Origin: a virus
IMG/VR virus record: IMGVR_UViG_3300005467_000029
Coordinates: 1 to 35,601 of that record
Strand: one strand, 5' to 3'
DNA length: 35,601 bases
Shown: piece by piece, positions 1 to 8,028 of the stretch
Layout of the letters: the number at the start of each line of letters is the position of its first letter
Position numbering within the stretch: the first letter of the stretch is position 1
Notes under the pieces: model-generated
What the model was told of the DNA's origin: nothing
Databases searched by the model: none
The model's input: the letters and a program-made list of their open reading frames with translations, nothing else
Program-made: the position numbers and the translations under genes

Positions 1-1316
1 GGAGCGAAGTCCAATGTACCCAGCGTGCGTGTGCCGACGACATAGGGTTGTGGGGTATAGCGCCAGTACCAGCCCTCGCGGGTGGCGCAGCGAGTCCAGA
101 CATCAAGGCAGGTTGGCCCTGGATCGGTGCCAAATCCGAGCGAGTGCACGGAGGCGCTGAAGGCGCCCTTGGCGAACATGGCCGCGCTGGAGGGCCCGTC
201 GACGCTGAAGCGGGTCATGTGGACGAGGTTGGTGTAGTAGACGGTGGCCGTCCCGCTGTTTGGGACCGTAAACGCGATCACTGGGTAGCGCAGCGCCGTG
301 CCGGGGACATAGGTCGTGCGGTTCACGCCGACCACCTTGCCATTGACGAAGAACGTCAATGTCGCCGTTCCGTTGCTGTTTCCGCCGGTCGTAATCAGGA
401 CCCCGATGGTGAAGGGCACGAATCCATTCGGGTCATCAACGTCCTGGAGAGCGCTGAAGAAGCCCTGTGCCGATGCCACGCCGCCCGCAAAGCCGTTGAT
501 CTGCCCGCTGAGCGCGTAGCGGCCGCCAGTGTCCTTGTAGACGGATGCGAGCCCCATCATGCCGTCGTTGAGATTGGCGTTGTTGTTAGTGATTCCGATC
601 CCGATCCCACCGGCCTGCGTGCCGTCGGCAGATGGAGTCAGCCGCCCGGTGACCTCGACATAATGGGAATGCCATCTATCGGCCGCGGCAAGGCCGGTCT
701 TAGCAATCAGGATGGCGCCGGTTCCCGTCGAGCAAGAGACCACGTTGAAGCCATCGTCAGTCGTGCCCGACCAAGTGCCGGCAGTGAACCCAGGCTGACT
801 GGCCGACGTGTAATTGCTGGGCGTGAACGGGTTGAATGTATCGGTCCATCCGACCTCGTTGGTGCCCATGAAGGACTGGATCTGGTTGGAGGTGACATCG
901 TTGCTGAGAAGTTCGCCTGGGAACGGCCGGGTGAAATTGGCCCAGGCCAGGTCGGTATTGCCGGTCAGCTGGAACACATCTCCGCCCTCGCCCTCGCTCT
1001 TCTCGATGGCCCGGATCATCCCTGCCTGATAGAGCTTCCCGAGCGAAGCTCCGTCCGGGCTGATGTACGCCTCGACGCGCTGCGCCAGGTCGAGCTGGTC
1101 GTAGATCGGCTTGGCGGCCAGGTATTCCTTGGACCCGGGTGGGAAGAGTGGAAGGGTGAAGGACCCCACCGCAGCGCTCGAGGGCTGGCCTGGCTGCATT
1201 GCCGTTATCGTCCACGAGCTCTGGTGTGGATGCGGGAGGTCGTTGGTGATCTCGGAGCCATTCGGGCCGGTGATTACGACTCGGTAGCGTAGAAGTCCCG
1301 GGATCCCGACTGGCAT
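1..1316 (-). CDS. Large tail protein, probable tail tip or receptor-binding region (C-terminus cut by the window edge)
   Basis: An ATG at 1314-1316 directly follows the TAG of the preceding LamG protein (TAGATG), and the frame stays open to base 1, giving at least 438 residues. The first 90 residues look like a phage tail domain (MPVGIPGLLRYRVVITGPNG). The middle and end are Gly/Ser/Thr- and aromatic-rich beta sequence resembling a concanavalin-A-like jelly roll, for example RWHSHYVEVTGRLTP and a later FFVNGKVVGVN. It is the last gene of the tail module, downstream of tape measure and LamG protein, where siphoviruses keep minor tail and host-recognition proteins. That role is inferred from position and composition; no catalytic motif is visible. 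The window end may lie close to its stop, since the visible end (about TRTLGTLDFA) resembles a closing beta strand, but the stop codon itself is not seen. Confidence 0.75.
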   Translation of the reverse strand, partial: MPVGIPGLLRYRVVITGPNGSEITNDLPHPHQSSWTITAMQPGQPSSAAVGSFTLPLFPPGSKEYLAAKPIYDQLDLAQRVEAYISPDGASLGKLYQAGMIRAIEKSEGEGGDVFQLTGNTDLAWANFTRPFPGELLSNDVTSNQIQSFMGTNEVGWTDTFNPFTPSNYTSASQPGFTAGTWSGTTDDGFNVVSCSTGTGAILIAKTGLAAADRWHSHYVEVTGRLTPSADGTQAGGIGIGITNNNANLNDGMMGLASVYKDTGGRYALSGQINGFAGGVASAQGFFSALQDVDDPNGFVPFTIGVLITTGGNSNGTATLTFFVNGKVVGVNRTTYVPGTALRYPVIAFTVPNSGTATVYYTNLVHMTRFSVDGPSSAAMFAKGAFSASVHSLGFGTDPGPTCLDVWTRCATREGWYWRYTPQPYVVGTRTLGTLDFA

Positions 1317-3869
1317 CTAGGGCTGGAGCCAACGAACACCGCGGTCGAACAGGAACTGCTGGAAGATGTCCTGCGGCCCGGTCTTGGCGGCCGCGCGTGT
1401 TGCTGGGAGCAGCGCGATCTCGTCGAGGTGGAGGTAGGTGGCCACGCTTCCGGCGTTGAAATGTGCGGTCACCTGGGCAGCGGTCAGGGCGTAGTTGTAG
1501 AACGCGACCTCGTCGATTGATCCGTTGAAGAAGTTGATGTCCGTCCCGTTGCTGTTGTTGCAGCCGATTCGCCCTGAGTTTGCCGTTGCTTGGATGTTCG
1601 CCGCGGCCGCGGTCGGGCCGGCCACCAAGCTAGCGTCGACATAGAGATTCAGATTCGCACCGTCGTAGGTCCCCACGATGTGGTGCCATGCCGAGGTTGA
1701 GATGGCGCTCGTAGCGATGATGCTCGTGGTGCCGTCGTCGACCTTTGGCTTGCCAGTCGTATCGATCCAGATCCGGGCGCAGCCATGCGCGACGTTGCCA
1801 TCGCCATAGCTCGCGATGATCTCGTTGGTGCTGAACGCGGCGGCATTGACCCAGGCCTCGAGTGACCACGCGCCCGCCCCGGTGGAGAGACTGGTGATTG
1901 GAATCGCACCGACCTTGGCGCTCGATGCAGAAGCGAGTGTGACCGCCTTGTCGGTGTTCTGGCCAATCCCGGTCACCCCATAGGTGATGCCAGACCCTGT
2001 GTAGGTGCCGTTGCCGTTACCCATCGCATCCGTCGCGACGGTTCCACTCGCCTCGCCGAGGCGGTAGTAGTGAACTGGGGCGGTGAAGGCATAGATCGCC
2101 GCCGGCGTGGCTACCGTGGTCAGGTAGATCTCCTCGGCCAGCAGAAACTGGTCTGTGGCCGAGCCCGTTGCGGTGGTGGCAATGGAGTTCAGCAGCCAGC
2201 GAAAGACGTTGTCGACCACCGGCCCGTTCGCAATTCCCGCTATCTTCAGCCTGGCGGACGCGTTGGCCAGCGAGCAGCGTGCGCGAATGGCCGGAAAATA
2301 TGTGTCTCCATTCGCCAATCCCGTCCCTGTTTCCGTTGTGGATATGCCGGTGGCGGTTGGCGGCTGATTCCCCTGGGCCCGCACAACCGTGCCTCCGGAA
2401 GAAGCCGCGTCGGCCGCCGTTGAGGTCGTGCCGACCGCCGTTGCCGCGGTGGCGAGGAGCTGCAGGTTAGCGGGGCTGGATGATCCGCTGACCCCATATG
2501 GGACAGCGAAGAAGCCGTAGGAGCGCTGAGCATTGATGGCGAGCGAGGTCGTGTCGCCGAGGCCGACGTTGGCATTGTTGGCCCCACCGCCGGGCTGGGA
2601 TGTGCCCGGCTTGTTCTGGTAGAGGAAACCCGCGATGAGCGGATATGTAGTGCTGGTGATGAACGCAGCTCCGTACCCGTAATCGGTGGCGACGACCGGG
2701 GCGGTTTCGCTGATCGCGTTGTCGCCGGCCTTCATGGAGTTGAACTCGATCTTGTACGTGGCGGGAAGTTGGAGGATCAGCGAGCTGGCGGTGACCGATG
2801 CCTGCGAAAGCGGGCGCAGGTCCGTGCGCACCTCGTAATGGCCGCGCTGCAAGCGAAGGATCACCTGCTGAACCTGGCTATCCGATCCCGCCGAGATCGT
2901 CGACATTGCCGCCTCTTCGGGACCAACGCGAATCAGCGAGTAGGAGCGCAGGCTGCTGTTGGCGGCGCCATTGCTCTGGAGGATCAGGGTTCCATACTGC
3001 TGCCAGCCGACGCTGGCCGCCGACGTGTTCCAGAGATATGCCAGGCAGAGGTTGGTCTGCCCGGTCTGAAAGAGCAGGAGTTGTAGCCCGTTCGTAATCA
3101 CGCAATCGCCGACGAAGTCGTGATCTGTTCCGAAGAGCTCAACCCAGTTGGCGTTGACGAACAGACCGCTGGCCGCCGAGGGGACCGGATTCGTGCCGGT
3201 GTTGATAGTGTCGTAGACATGGACTCCGCCCTTCCATGTACTGGCGAGGGTGGCGCTGAGGATGAAGTGCTCCGGAGACGCGGCGGGAGCCGAGATACAG
3301 GGGATCGCGCCCTCACCGCCGATGCGTGTGAATGATGCCTCCAGCGCCGTCGCGCCGAGCGGGAGCGCAACGAGGTTGATGCCTGCGCCGGTGTAGTTCG
3401 TGGACAGCCCGGCGCCCGAGTACCAGAGCGCCATTCTGTGCGGGGCCGCGGGGGCCACGAAGGTCACCGTCATCGAACAATCGACGATCCCCGTCACGAC
3501 ATAGTTGGCGTAGTCAGGACGGAAGCCGTCAATGGTGTACCAGCCGTCATGTAGGTCAACGGCATTGAGCGCGGCACCTGGTTGCGCTGTGGCGCTCCAC
3601 TGGATATAGCAGGGCTGGAGGTCGCGGTTGGCGGCCAGTTCCTCCACCTGTTTCAGCAGGTATTGAGTGGCCAGCTGGCTGTTTGCCGGCGCCCCGCCGA
3701 TCGCCTGCCAGCCAATGAGACGGAAGCCGACGGTCTGTTTGCGCGATAGCGCTCCGCGCGGCCAGACGGCTGTGTCGTAGCCTTCGATAAGGACTTCGCC
3801 GATCATCTGACCGAGGTCCGGAGCCAGCCACGGGTGGCTGCCGCCTAGGTCGAGCTGGTTCACGATCAT
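1317..3869 (-). CDS. Minor tail protein with C-terminal LamG (concanavalin-A-like) domain
   Basis: 850 residues. The ATG at 3867-3869 overlaps the tape-measure stop (ATGA); the frame is open further upstream, but that part lies over the tape-measure gene and reads as low-complexity Arg/Pro sequence, so the internal start is preferred. The N-terminus (MIVNQLDLGGSHPW) resembles distal-tail type proteins that follow the tape measure. Residues about 595-808 form a LamG/Laminin_G_3 domain: HYYRLGE opening, GAWSLEAWV strand, HHIVGTYDGANLNLYVD, and a closing GSIDEVAFYNYALTAAQV. Such domains bind glycans or proteins, so host-surface binding is likely but inferred. The central 300 residues are Ala/Thr/Gly-rich beta sequence. 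It lies between the tape measure and another large tail protein in one operon. Confidence 0.85.
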   Translation of the reverse strand: MIVNQLDLGGSHPWLAPDLGQMIGEVLIEGYDTAVWPRGALSRKQTVGFRLIGWQAIGGAPANSQLATQYLLKQVEELAANRDLQPCYIQWSATAQPGAALNAVDLHDGWYTIDGFRPDYANYVVTGIVDCSMTVTFVAPAAPHRMALWYSGAGLSTNYTGAGINLVALPLGATALEASFTRIGGEGAIPCISAPAASPEHFILSATLASTWKGGVHVYDTINTGTNPVPSAASGLFVNANWVELFGTDHDFVGDCVITNGLQLLLFQTGQTNLCLAYLWNTSAASVGWQQYGTLILQSNGAANSSLRSYSLIRVGPEEAAMSTISAGSDSQVQQVILRLQRGHYEVRTDLRPLSQASVTASSLILQLPATYKIEFNSMKAGDNAISETAPVVATDYGYGAAFITSTTYPLIAGFLYQNKPGTSQPGGGANNANVGLGDTTSLAINAQRSYGFFAVPYGVSGSSSPANLQLLATAATAVGTTSTAADAASSGGTVVRAQGNQPPTATGISTTETGTGLANGDTYFPAIRARCSLANASARLKIAGIANGPVVDNVFRWLLNSIATTATGSATDQFLLAEEIYLTTVATPAAIYAFTAPVHYYRLGEASGTVATDAMGNGNGTYTGSGITYGVTGIGQNTDKAVTLASASSAKVGAIPITSLSTGAGAWSLEAWVNAAAFSTNEIIASYGDGNVAHGCARIWIDTTGKPKVDDGTTSIIATSAISTSAWHHIVGTYDGANLNLYVDASLVAGPTAAAANIQATANSGRIGCNNSNGTDINFFNGSIDEVAFYNYALTAAQVTAHFNAGSVATYLHLDEIALLPATRAAAKTGPQDIFQQFLFDRGVRWLQP

Positions 3870-5425
3870 GTGCGTAGAGCTCCTTGAATCGCTCTCTGCG
3901 CTGCCCGGGCTGCAGCCTGGGGATCGGTGACCCCATAGATGTAGGTGTTGACGTTGTAACCAGGGACTGGCTGGGAGGAGGGGCCCGGGCCCGGGGAAGT
4001 GTCTGAGTATACGGGCCCGTGGGGGCCAGGGCGGAACGAGCCGCTCGTGGTGCCGCCGACCTTGCGCACCAGGTCGTCCCATGCGCTGCCCAGGTCGCCG
4101 ATCCAGCCGATCGCGTCCTTGACCAGGCTGCCCCAGTAGATGATCCCGGCGTCCATGTGCGCCCACCCGCTATCGCCGCCCGAGTCGCTCGTGCGCATCG
4201 TCTGCAGCATGTCCGCGACACCGCCGGTGATATCCGCTAGGGCCCCCTCGAGGGCCGGACCATTCTGATTACTGAGACGCTCCCACTCGATCGAGAGTTT
4301 GTTGTGCGCTTGCGCCAGGTCGCTAACATCACCGCGGGAGCCTTTTATTTTCGGCTCGAGCTGGGCGAGGATCTCGTTGAACTGGTTGCCGCCGGCATTG
4401 ACCTCGCCCTGCGCAACTTGGAGCTCCTGCTGCGCGGTTTTGTTCTTCAGCGTGGCATCGGTATCGCGGGCTCGGAGATCCTGGAGGCGGAACAGCTGGC
4501 TCTCGGTTGGGGCATAGCCCTGATCGCGGAGGCGGATCGTCTCCTCGTAGAGTGCTCGATCGGCTGCCGCCTTCTCCTTGCTCGCGATGGTGGCCTCGCG
4601 CTGAGCCTTCTCGAGGTCCTTTTGTGGGTTGACGACCTCTTTGATCGCAATCCCGAGATCGCCCAAGGCACGCGTCTGCCCGTTGTGGGCAAGGATGAGA
4701 TCATTGGTCGCTGTGGTCAGGTCGATGTGCTTCGCCGCGGCAAGGTCGATCGCATCGTTGATCAGCCGGTACTGATCCGACATCGAGAACCCTGCGCGGG
4801 CCAAGGACGCGAAGGCGTTCTCGGTCTCGTACATGTTCGGGAGTAGCCGCTCGTTATCGGTGATGAAGGCGTCGATCGCCGCGGTCGGGACCTCTTTGCC
4901 CAGTGATGCATAGGCGGCCGCGAGGTTGCGTTGCGCTTCCTCCTGCTTGCCTGCGTTGTCGACCATCGACTTGCCCATCTCGACAACCGCGCCGCCACCG
5001 ATGAGTGCAGCTCCGATCCCAATCCCCAGCGCCCCGCCCGAGCCCATAACGCCGCCTAACGCAGCGAAGCGGTCAAGCACATGCGCGCCCTCGCTGCCCA
5101 TCGCACCCATCGCGCGTGCAGCGTTCGACGCCTCCGATGTGATGTCGCGCTCAGCGGTCGCAAACTCCTTGCTTGAGAGCTGGAGCTTGGCGTAGTGCTC
5201 CTCCTGCGCCGTCAGAGCCCCACCGTAAGTCGTCGTGTAACCGCTGACCGTCTGGAGGACGTCCGCGTGCTCTTTGTGTGCCGTCGTCAGGCCGCCTACC
5301 TGCGTCGCGGTTGACGTCGCGATGGTGCCGGTGTTGGCGAGGATCTGGTTGACGGCCTCGGCCTCGGCCTGGCCCGTCGCCCTGATCTGGAGAACTATGT
5401 CCAGCAGCTCTTCATCGGTCGCCAC
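3866..5425 (-). CDS. Tail tape measure protein
   Basis: 519 residues, starting with GTG at 5423-5425, whose first G is the last base of the TAG ending the frameshifted tail chaperone (TAGTG). Features seen: long helical, Ala/Gln/Glu-rich N-terminal part; a hydrophobic Gly-rich segment about 121-148 (GGALGIGIGAALIGGGAVV), the membrane-active stretch common in tape measures; a helical region 260-345 rich in Lys, Glu and Ala; and a C-terminus with an N-T-Y-I-Y-G strand and an RAAQRAIQGAL helix typical of tape-measure ends. Gene order (tube protein, chaperone G/GT, this gene, LamG tip protein) fits exactly. Tape-measure length sets tail length in siphoviruses; 519 residues is short for the family and implies a short flexible tail (inference). 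Confidence 0.9.
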   Translation of the reverse strand: MATDEELLDIVLQIRATGQAEAEAVNQILANTGTIATSTATQVGGLTTAHKEHADVLQTVSGYTTTYGGALTAQEEHYAKLQLSSKEFATAERDITSEASNAARAMGAMGSEGAHVLDRFAALGGVMGSGGALGIGIGAALIGGGAVVEMGKSMVDNAGKQEEAQRNLAAAYASLGKEVPTAAIDAFITDNERLLPNMYETENAFASLARAGFSMSDQYRLINDAIDLAAAKHIDLTTATNDLILAHNGQTRALGDLGIAIKEVVNPQKDLEKAQREATIASKEKAAADRALYEETIRLRDQGYAPTESQLFRLQDLRARDTDATLKNKTAQQELQVAQGEVNAGGNQFNEILAQLEPKIKGSRGDVSDLAQAHNKLSIEWERLSNQNGPALEGALADITGGVADMLQTMRTSDSGGDSGWAHMDAGIIYWGSLVKDAIGWIGDLGSAWDDLVRKVGGTTSGSFRPGPHGPVYSDTSPGPGPSSQPVPGYNVNTYIYGVTDPQAAARAAQRAIQGALRT

Positions 5426-5927
5426 TAGGAAGCCCTCCTCCGATTCAAGCTAGCCAGCATGTGGAGGACGACTATTCGGTCCTCAGCCCGCAAAGCGCTC
5501 ACCGTGTACGCCGGGAAGTAGCGGATCAGCTCGACTTCTGTTCCGATGAGGGAGGCTGGTCGCTTTCCAGTGAGGACTTGGGCGATGCGGGCACGAAAGG
5601 GTTTGCGACATCCTCGCGATGCTCGAAGCGATGTTTCGCGTAGTCGTAGAGGAATGCGCCGTCCTCTGGCTCGAGGCGGTCGAGCGATTCCGGTTGCATC
5701 GGCAGCGGACTTCCGCTCAGCCCAATCGTTCCGTCTCCAGCCAGAAAGAGACTCCAGCCCTCGATCAGCTGGAAGATGCGCTGACGTTTAACTGCATGGA
5801 GCGCCTGGCCCTGTCTTTGGGCAGCCAGCGCAGCGGATTCGACCGCCATCTCGTCGCCCCAGAGGATCTTCCGCCGCATCTTCACCCAGCCCACGCCAGA
5901 CGGCAACTGAAGCTCGTCTAGTTCCAT
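5425..5927 (-). CDS. Tail assembly chaperone, -1 frameshift product (gpGT-like)
   Basis: Reading frame 0 from the ATG at 5925-5927 to Asn109-Pro110 and then slipping back one base at the heptamer AAACCCT (5598-5604) gives a 167-residue protein ending at the TAG 5425-5427. The extension has 57 residues, begins FRARIAQVLTGKRP and continues with protein-like sequence (EVELIRYFPAYTVSALRAED). Two points support translation: its stop overlaps the tape-measure GTG by one base, and it accounts for the otherwise empty gap between 5426 and 5525. In lambda-like and many other siphoviruses a minor frameshifted chaperone binds both tape measure and tail tube subunits; that role is inherited from the family. 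Confidence 0.8.
5526..5927 (-). CDS. Tail assembly chaperone, unshifted form (gpG-like)
   Basis: 133 residues, ATG two bases after the TGA of the tail tube gene (TGATATG at the junction). The protein is mixed helical with an acidic middle (RLEPEDGAFLYDYAKHRF) and a Ser/Pro-rich C-terminus that reads like poor coding sequence, as expected when the useful continuation is in the -1 frame. Place between tail tube and tape measure is the standard position of the chaperone. Sequence similarity in this family is weak, so the call relies on synteny plus the slippery heptamer. The two products share residues 1-110. Confidence 0.8.
   Translation of the reverse strand: MELDELQLPSGVGWVKMRRKILWGDEMAVESAALAAQRQGQALHAVKRQRIFQLIEGWSLFLAGDGTIGLSGSPLPMQPESLDRLEPEDGAFLYDYAKHRFEHREDVANPFVPASPKSSLESDQPPSSEQKSS
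5598..5604 (-). promoter_or_regulatory. Programmed -1 ribosomal frameshift site (A AAC CCT, followed by TTC)
   Basis: In the mRNA the zero-frame codons are AAC (5601-5603) and CCT (5598-5600) preceded by A, a canonical X XXY YYZ slippery heptamer. The next zero-frame codon is TTC, so C CCT TTC overlaps it as a second X XXY YYZ heptamer, giving AAACCCTTTC. A -1 slip leads directly into the open frame ending at 5425. I see no strong stimulatory stem-loop by eye just downstream. Confidence 0.8.
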
Positions 5928-5928
5928 A

Positions 5929-6882
5929 TCAGTAAGTCGTGGAACGTGGGTTGACGACGATTGCTTTGAAGACGCCTGCGTCGGTCGCGTTGTATGCGGC
6001 CTCGAAGCTGAGCGGGAGCTTCACGTAGTCTCCGCTGCGGTCGATCGGGCCCTTGGTGAAGATGAGCTTCGTGTTCTGCAGCGTGAGGGTGTTCGTGCCG
6101 CTTGTGAACAGCAGCGACGACGTCGGCTGGGTGTTGTTGAGCATGTAGAGGAACTCCGTCTCGTCGTTGGGCTCGACATCCGCCTGGCCAACGATCTCAA
6201 TGCCAGCAACGTTGATGGCGGTAGGGCCCTGCTGGTTGTTGCCGCCGAAGATGATCGTGTTCTTCTGCTTGACCGTGAAGGTCATTCCCATGACGCGGGC
6301 ATTGACCTGTCCGGCGAGCGTGAGCTGCGCCTGATAACCCTCAAAGAACGGCTGCGTTGAGTAGGCTGCCGCAGGCTTGGCGACCAGCGTTGATGGCTTG
6401 CCGAAACCCTTCGCGGAGAGAAGGAGGTCACCCTCGACGGTGTACTTGAGCGTCACCTCCTCCAAGTAGCAGCCCGTGTACTGGCGCGCCTGGCCGGTTG
6501 CACCGAGAGAGCTGAAGTCGGTCAGCGTATAGGAGTTCGGAACCGAGTCAAGCTCGGTAAGCGTGTGGGTGTACGGGTTGGTCCCTGTGACAACATCGGT
6601 GCCCAGAATCCCGAACAGGAAGTGGCCGGAGTCGTCGGGGTAGAACTTCATGTCGGGCAGCTCGAATTGGGTTGAGATCACGCCCTGCTGGATCGTGTAG
6701 ATCCGCGCTCGCTTGCCGCGGTTGCCCTTGTCGTACAGCCACTTCGGGGCGTCTTCGAACTTCGGCTTCTCGACCGGGAAGTAGGCGGCCGTGGCGACAG
6801 CGATGCCCCACGAGCCGATGGGCTCTTTGCCGAGGCCGATCTGGGTCTGGAACGTGGGCTGGGGCGTGAGGTTGAGCGGCAT
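5929..6882 (-). CDS. Major tail (tube) protein
   Basis: 317 residues. The ATG follows a strong Shine-Dalgarno sequence GAAGGAGG with a 10-base spacer, one of the best in the window, as expected for an abundant virion protein. The sequence is rich in beta strands with few Cys, typical of the tail-tube fold: an N-terminal arm (MPLNLTPQPTFQTQIGLGKE), a PYTHTLT strand, a YTGCYLEEVTLKYTVEGDL strand pair, and a C-terminal LPLSFEAAYN. Phage tube proteins polymerise as hexameric rings into the tail tube. Neighbours on either side (tail terminator upstream, chaperone downstream) are those of the standard siphovirus tail module. Assignment is by fold-like composition and order rather than a single signature motif. 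Confidence 0.85.
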   Translation of the reverse strand: MPLNLTPQPTFQTQIGLGKEPIGSWGIAVATAAYFPVEKPKFEDAPKWLYDKGNRGKRARIYTIQQGVISTQFELPDMKFYPDDSGHFLFGILGTDVVTGTNPYTHTLTELDSVPNSYTLTDFSSLGATGQARQYTGCYLEEVTLKYTVEGDLLLSAKGFGKPSTLVAKPAAAYSTQPFFEGYQAQLTLAGQVNARVMGMTFTVKQKNTIIFGGNNQQGPTAINVAGIEIVGQADVEPNDETEFLYMLNNTQPTSSLLFTSGTNTLTLQNTKLIFTKGPIDRSGDYVKLPLSFEAAYNATDAGVFKAIVVNPRSTTY

Positions 6883-6892
6883 GCTGGGATGG

Positions 6893-6900
6893 CCTCCTTC
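6893..6900 (-). promoter_or_regulatory. Strong Shine-Dalgarno site of the tail tube gene (GAAGGAGG)
   Basis: The minus-strand sequence GAAGGAGG lies 10 bases before the ATG at 6880-6882. The 60-base gap between the preceding stop and this start is one of the longer ones in the late region, giving the tube gene independent initiation instead of the stop/start overlap used by most neighbours. Confidence 0.7.
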
Positions 6901-6942
6901 GAGGTGTGGTGATGGGCGACAAGCGATCGCCGCGGCAGCGGC

Positions 6943-7446
6943 TTAGTACTGAGTGATGATTTCCTTCGCGGTCAGCGTGATGCGAGCGCGGAAGAGGATC
7001 CGGCCTTGCACAGTCTCCATGTCGGGATCGAGGATTTCGTGCTCGATCTTTTCGCCGATGTGCGTGAGGGTGCTCGCCTCGCTCGTTTGAGGATCCGTCA
7101 GCGTCGCCGGCAGCGGAGTGAAACTCGCCTGTCGGAACACCTTCTTGGTGTTGTCGACGAAGACGGAGAAGTCGTCCGCATCGAGGTCCGGATCCTTGCC
7201 GTTCGCAACGATCAGGAGCTCGATGGTCCAGTCGAGGCGCTTCTTGCCGATGCCGCGAGCCCCGGCCTCACGCACCTCGTGGGAGCTCATTCGGCCGATC
7301 TGGAGGACGATGTGAGAGCCGAGGACTTCACGCTTCAACATCTCGCGATGGGCGGTGAAGCTCTTGTAGCGCCCGGTGCCGGTCGGCAGCACCTCGTTGG
7401 TCGTCAGCTGCGTCTGCACGTATGAGCGCAGCGCCAGCTCGGTCAT
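6943..7446 (-). CDS. Tail terminator / tail completion protein
   Basis: 167 residues. The ATG at 7444-7446 overlaps the upstream stop (ATGA). Mixed alpha/beta sequence with a small first helix (MTELALRSYVQTQL), a central strand DWTIELLIVANGK and a C-terminal strand RILFRARITLTAKEI. It sits between the gp10-like protein and the tail tube gene, the canonical position of the tail terminator (lambda gpU-like) that caps the finished tube and joins it to the head. No diagnostic motif is visible, so the call is by synteny and size. Confidence 0.7.
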   Translation of the reverse strand: MTELALRSYVQTQLTTNEVLPTGTGRYKSFTAHREMLKREVLGSHIVLQIGRMSSHEVREAGARGIGKKRLDWTIELLIVANGKDPDLDADDFSVFVDNTKKVFRQASFTPLPATLTDPQTSEASTLTHIGEKIEHEILDPDMETVQGRILFRARITLTAKEIITQY

Positions 7447-7901
7447 CTGCCCATCAGTGACGCGCCGGCCGCGCGCACCAGGTCGCGGATGCCCGAGATG
7501 GAGCGGTCATAGGCCCGCTGCACGAAGTTGTTTGCCTTCGCGCCTGGGTGGTGGACATGAGCGACGCCGGATCCCTCGAAGAACAGGAACCGCTTGTCCG
7601 ACTTGCCGGAGTAAAACCCGGCCCAGATGTCGTGTTCCTTGGTGCCCTTGGTCACAAAGTGTGTTTTCCATGGACCGTGGAAGCGAAGCTTGACCGTCTC
7701 GCCGTCGGCGCTGGTCCGATAGCCGATCGCTTTCGCCATGGCGCCGGTGCGCTGAGGGGCCTCCCGGCGAAGAGCTGCCCGAAGGAGCTGGCCTGACTCG
7801 CTCGCCACATGGCGCTGGACAGCGCGGAGGCCGAGTCTGATCGCGTCGACGCGCTGAACCGCGCGCTCGCGTCCAGTGACCGTGACGCTGACTTGCTCCA
7901 T
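7443..7901 (-). CDS. HK97 gp10-like tail/connector component
   Basis: 152 residues; the ATG (7899-7901) comes one base after the TGA of the 41-codon gene upstream. The N-terminal helix is followed by REAPQRTGAMAKAI, the R-T-G-x-(L/M) pattern characteristic of the HK97-gp10 family, then a strand carrying HFVTKGTKEH and a C-terminal helix with FVQRAYDRS. Family members act at the head-tail interface between adaptor and terminator, which fits this position. Basic and compact. The family assignment is based on the recognisable P-x-R-T-G motif and overall layout. Confidence 0.8.
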   Translation of the reverse strand: MEQVSVTVTGRERAVQRVDAIRLGLRAVQRHVASESGQLLRAALRREAPQRTGAMAKAIGYRTSADGETVKLRFHGPWKTHFVTKGTKEHDIWAGFYSGKSDKRFLFFEGSGVAHVHHPGAKANNFVQRAYDRSISGIRDLVRAAGASLMGR

Positions 7902-7902
7902 T

Positions 7903-8028
7903 TCAGGCCCTGGTCACCTTCACGGATCGTTTGGGTCGTCTTCGCGAAACGCCAGCGCGGCGCGCTTTGTGCCGCAGCACCTTGCGCTGGTGATGGACCG
8001 CCGCATGATGAGCGAGACGTCGAGCCAT
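7903..8028 (-). CDS. Small, very basic protein (41 aa), probably a virion or nucleic-acid-binding peptide
   Basis: The ATG at 8026-8028 overlaps the TGA of the adaptor gene by one base (TGATG), has GGAGG eight bases upstream, and its TGA lies one base before the next ATG, filling the gap between two phage genes exactly. The 41-residue product contains about 16 Arg/Lys and 5 His and no acidic residues (start MARRLAHHAAVHQ, end RPKRSVKVTRA). I do not recognise a family. The composition suggests binding to DNA or acidic virion proteins (inference). It is short enough to be missed by usual length cut-offs. Confidence 0.6.
   Translation of the reverse strand: MARRLAHHAAVHHQRKVLRHKARRAGVSRRRPKRSVKVTRA

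Noticed and set aside
48-1292. A long plus-strand open frame opposite the first tail gene
   Set aside because: The opposite frame has phage tail-like sequence, coupling to its neighbour and continuity to the window edge; the plus frame is rich in Arg/Gly/Ala with no motif, as expected for antisense reading of high-G+C genes.
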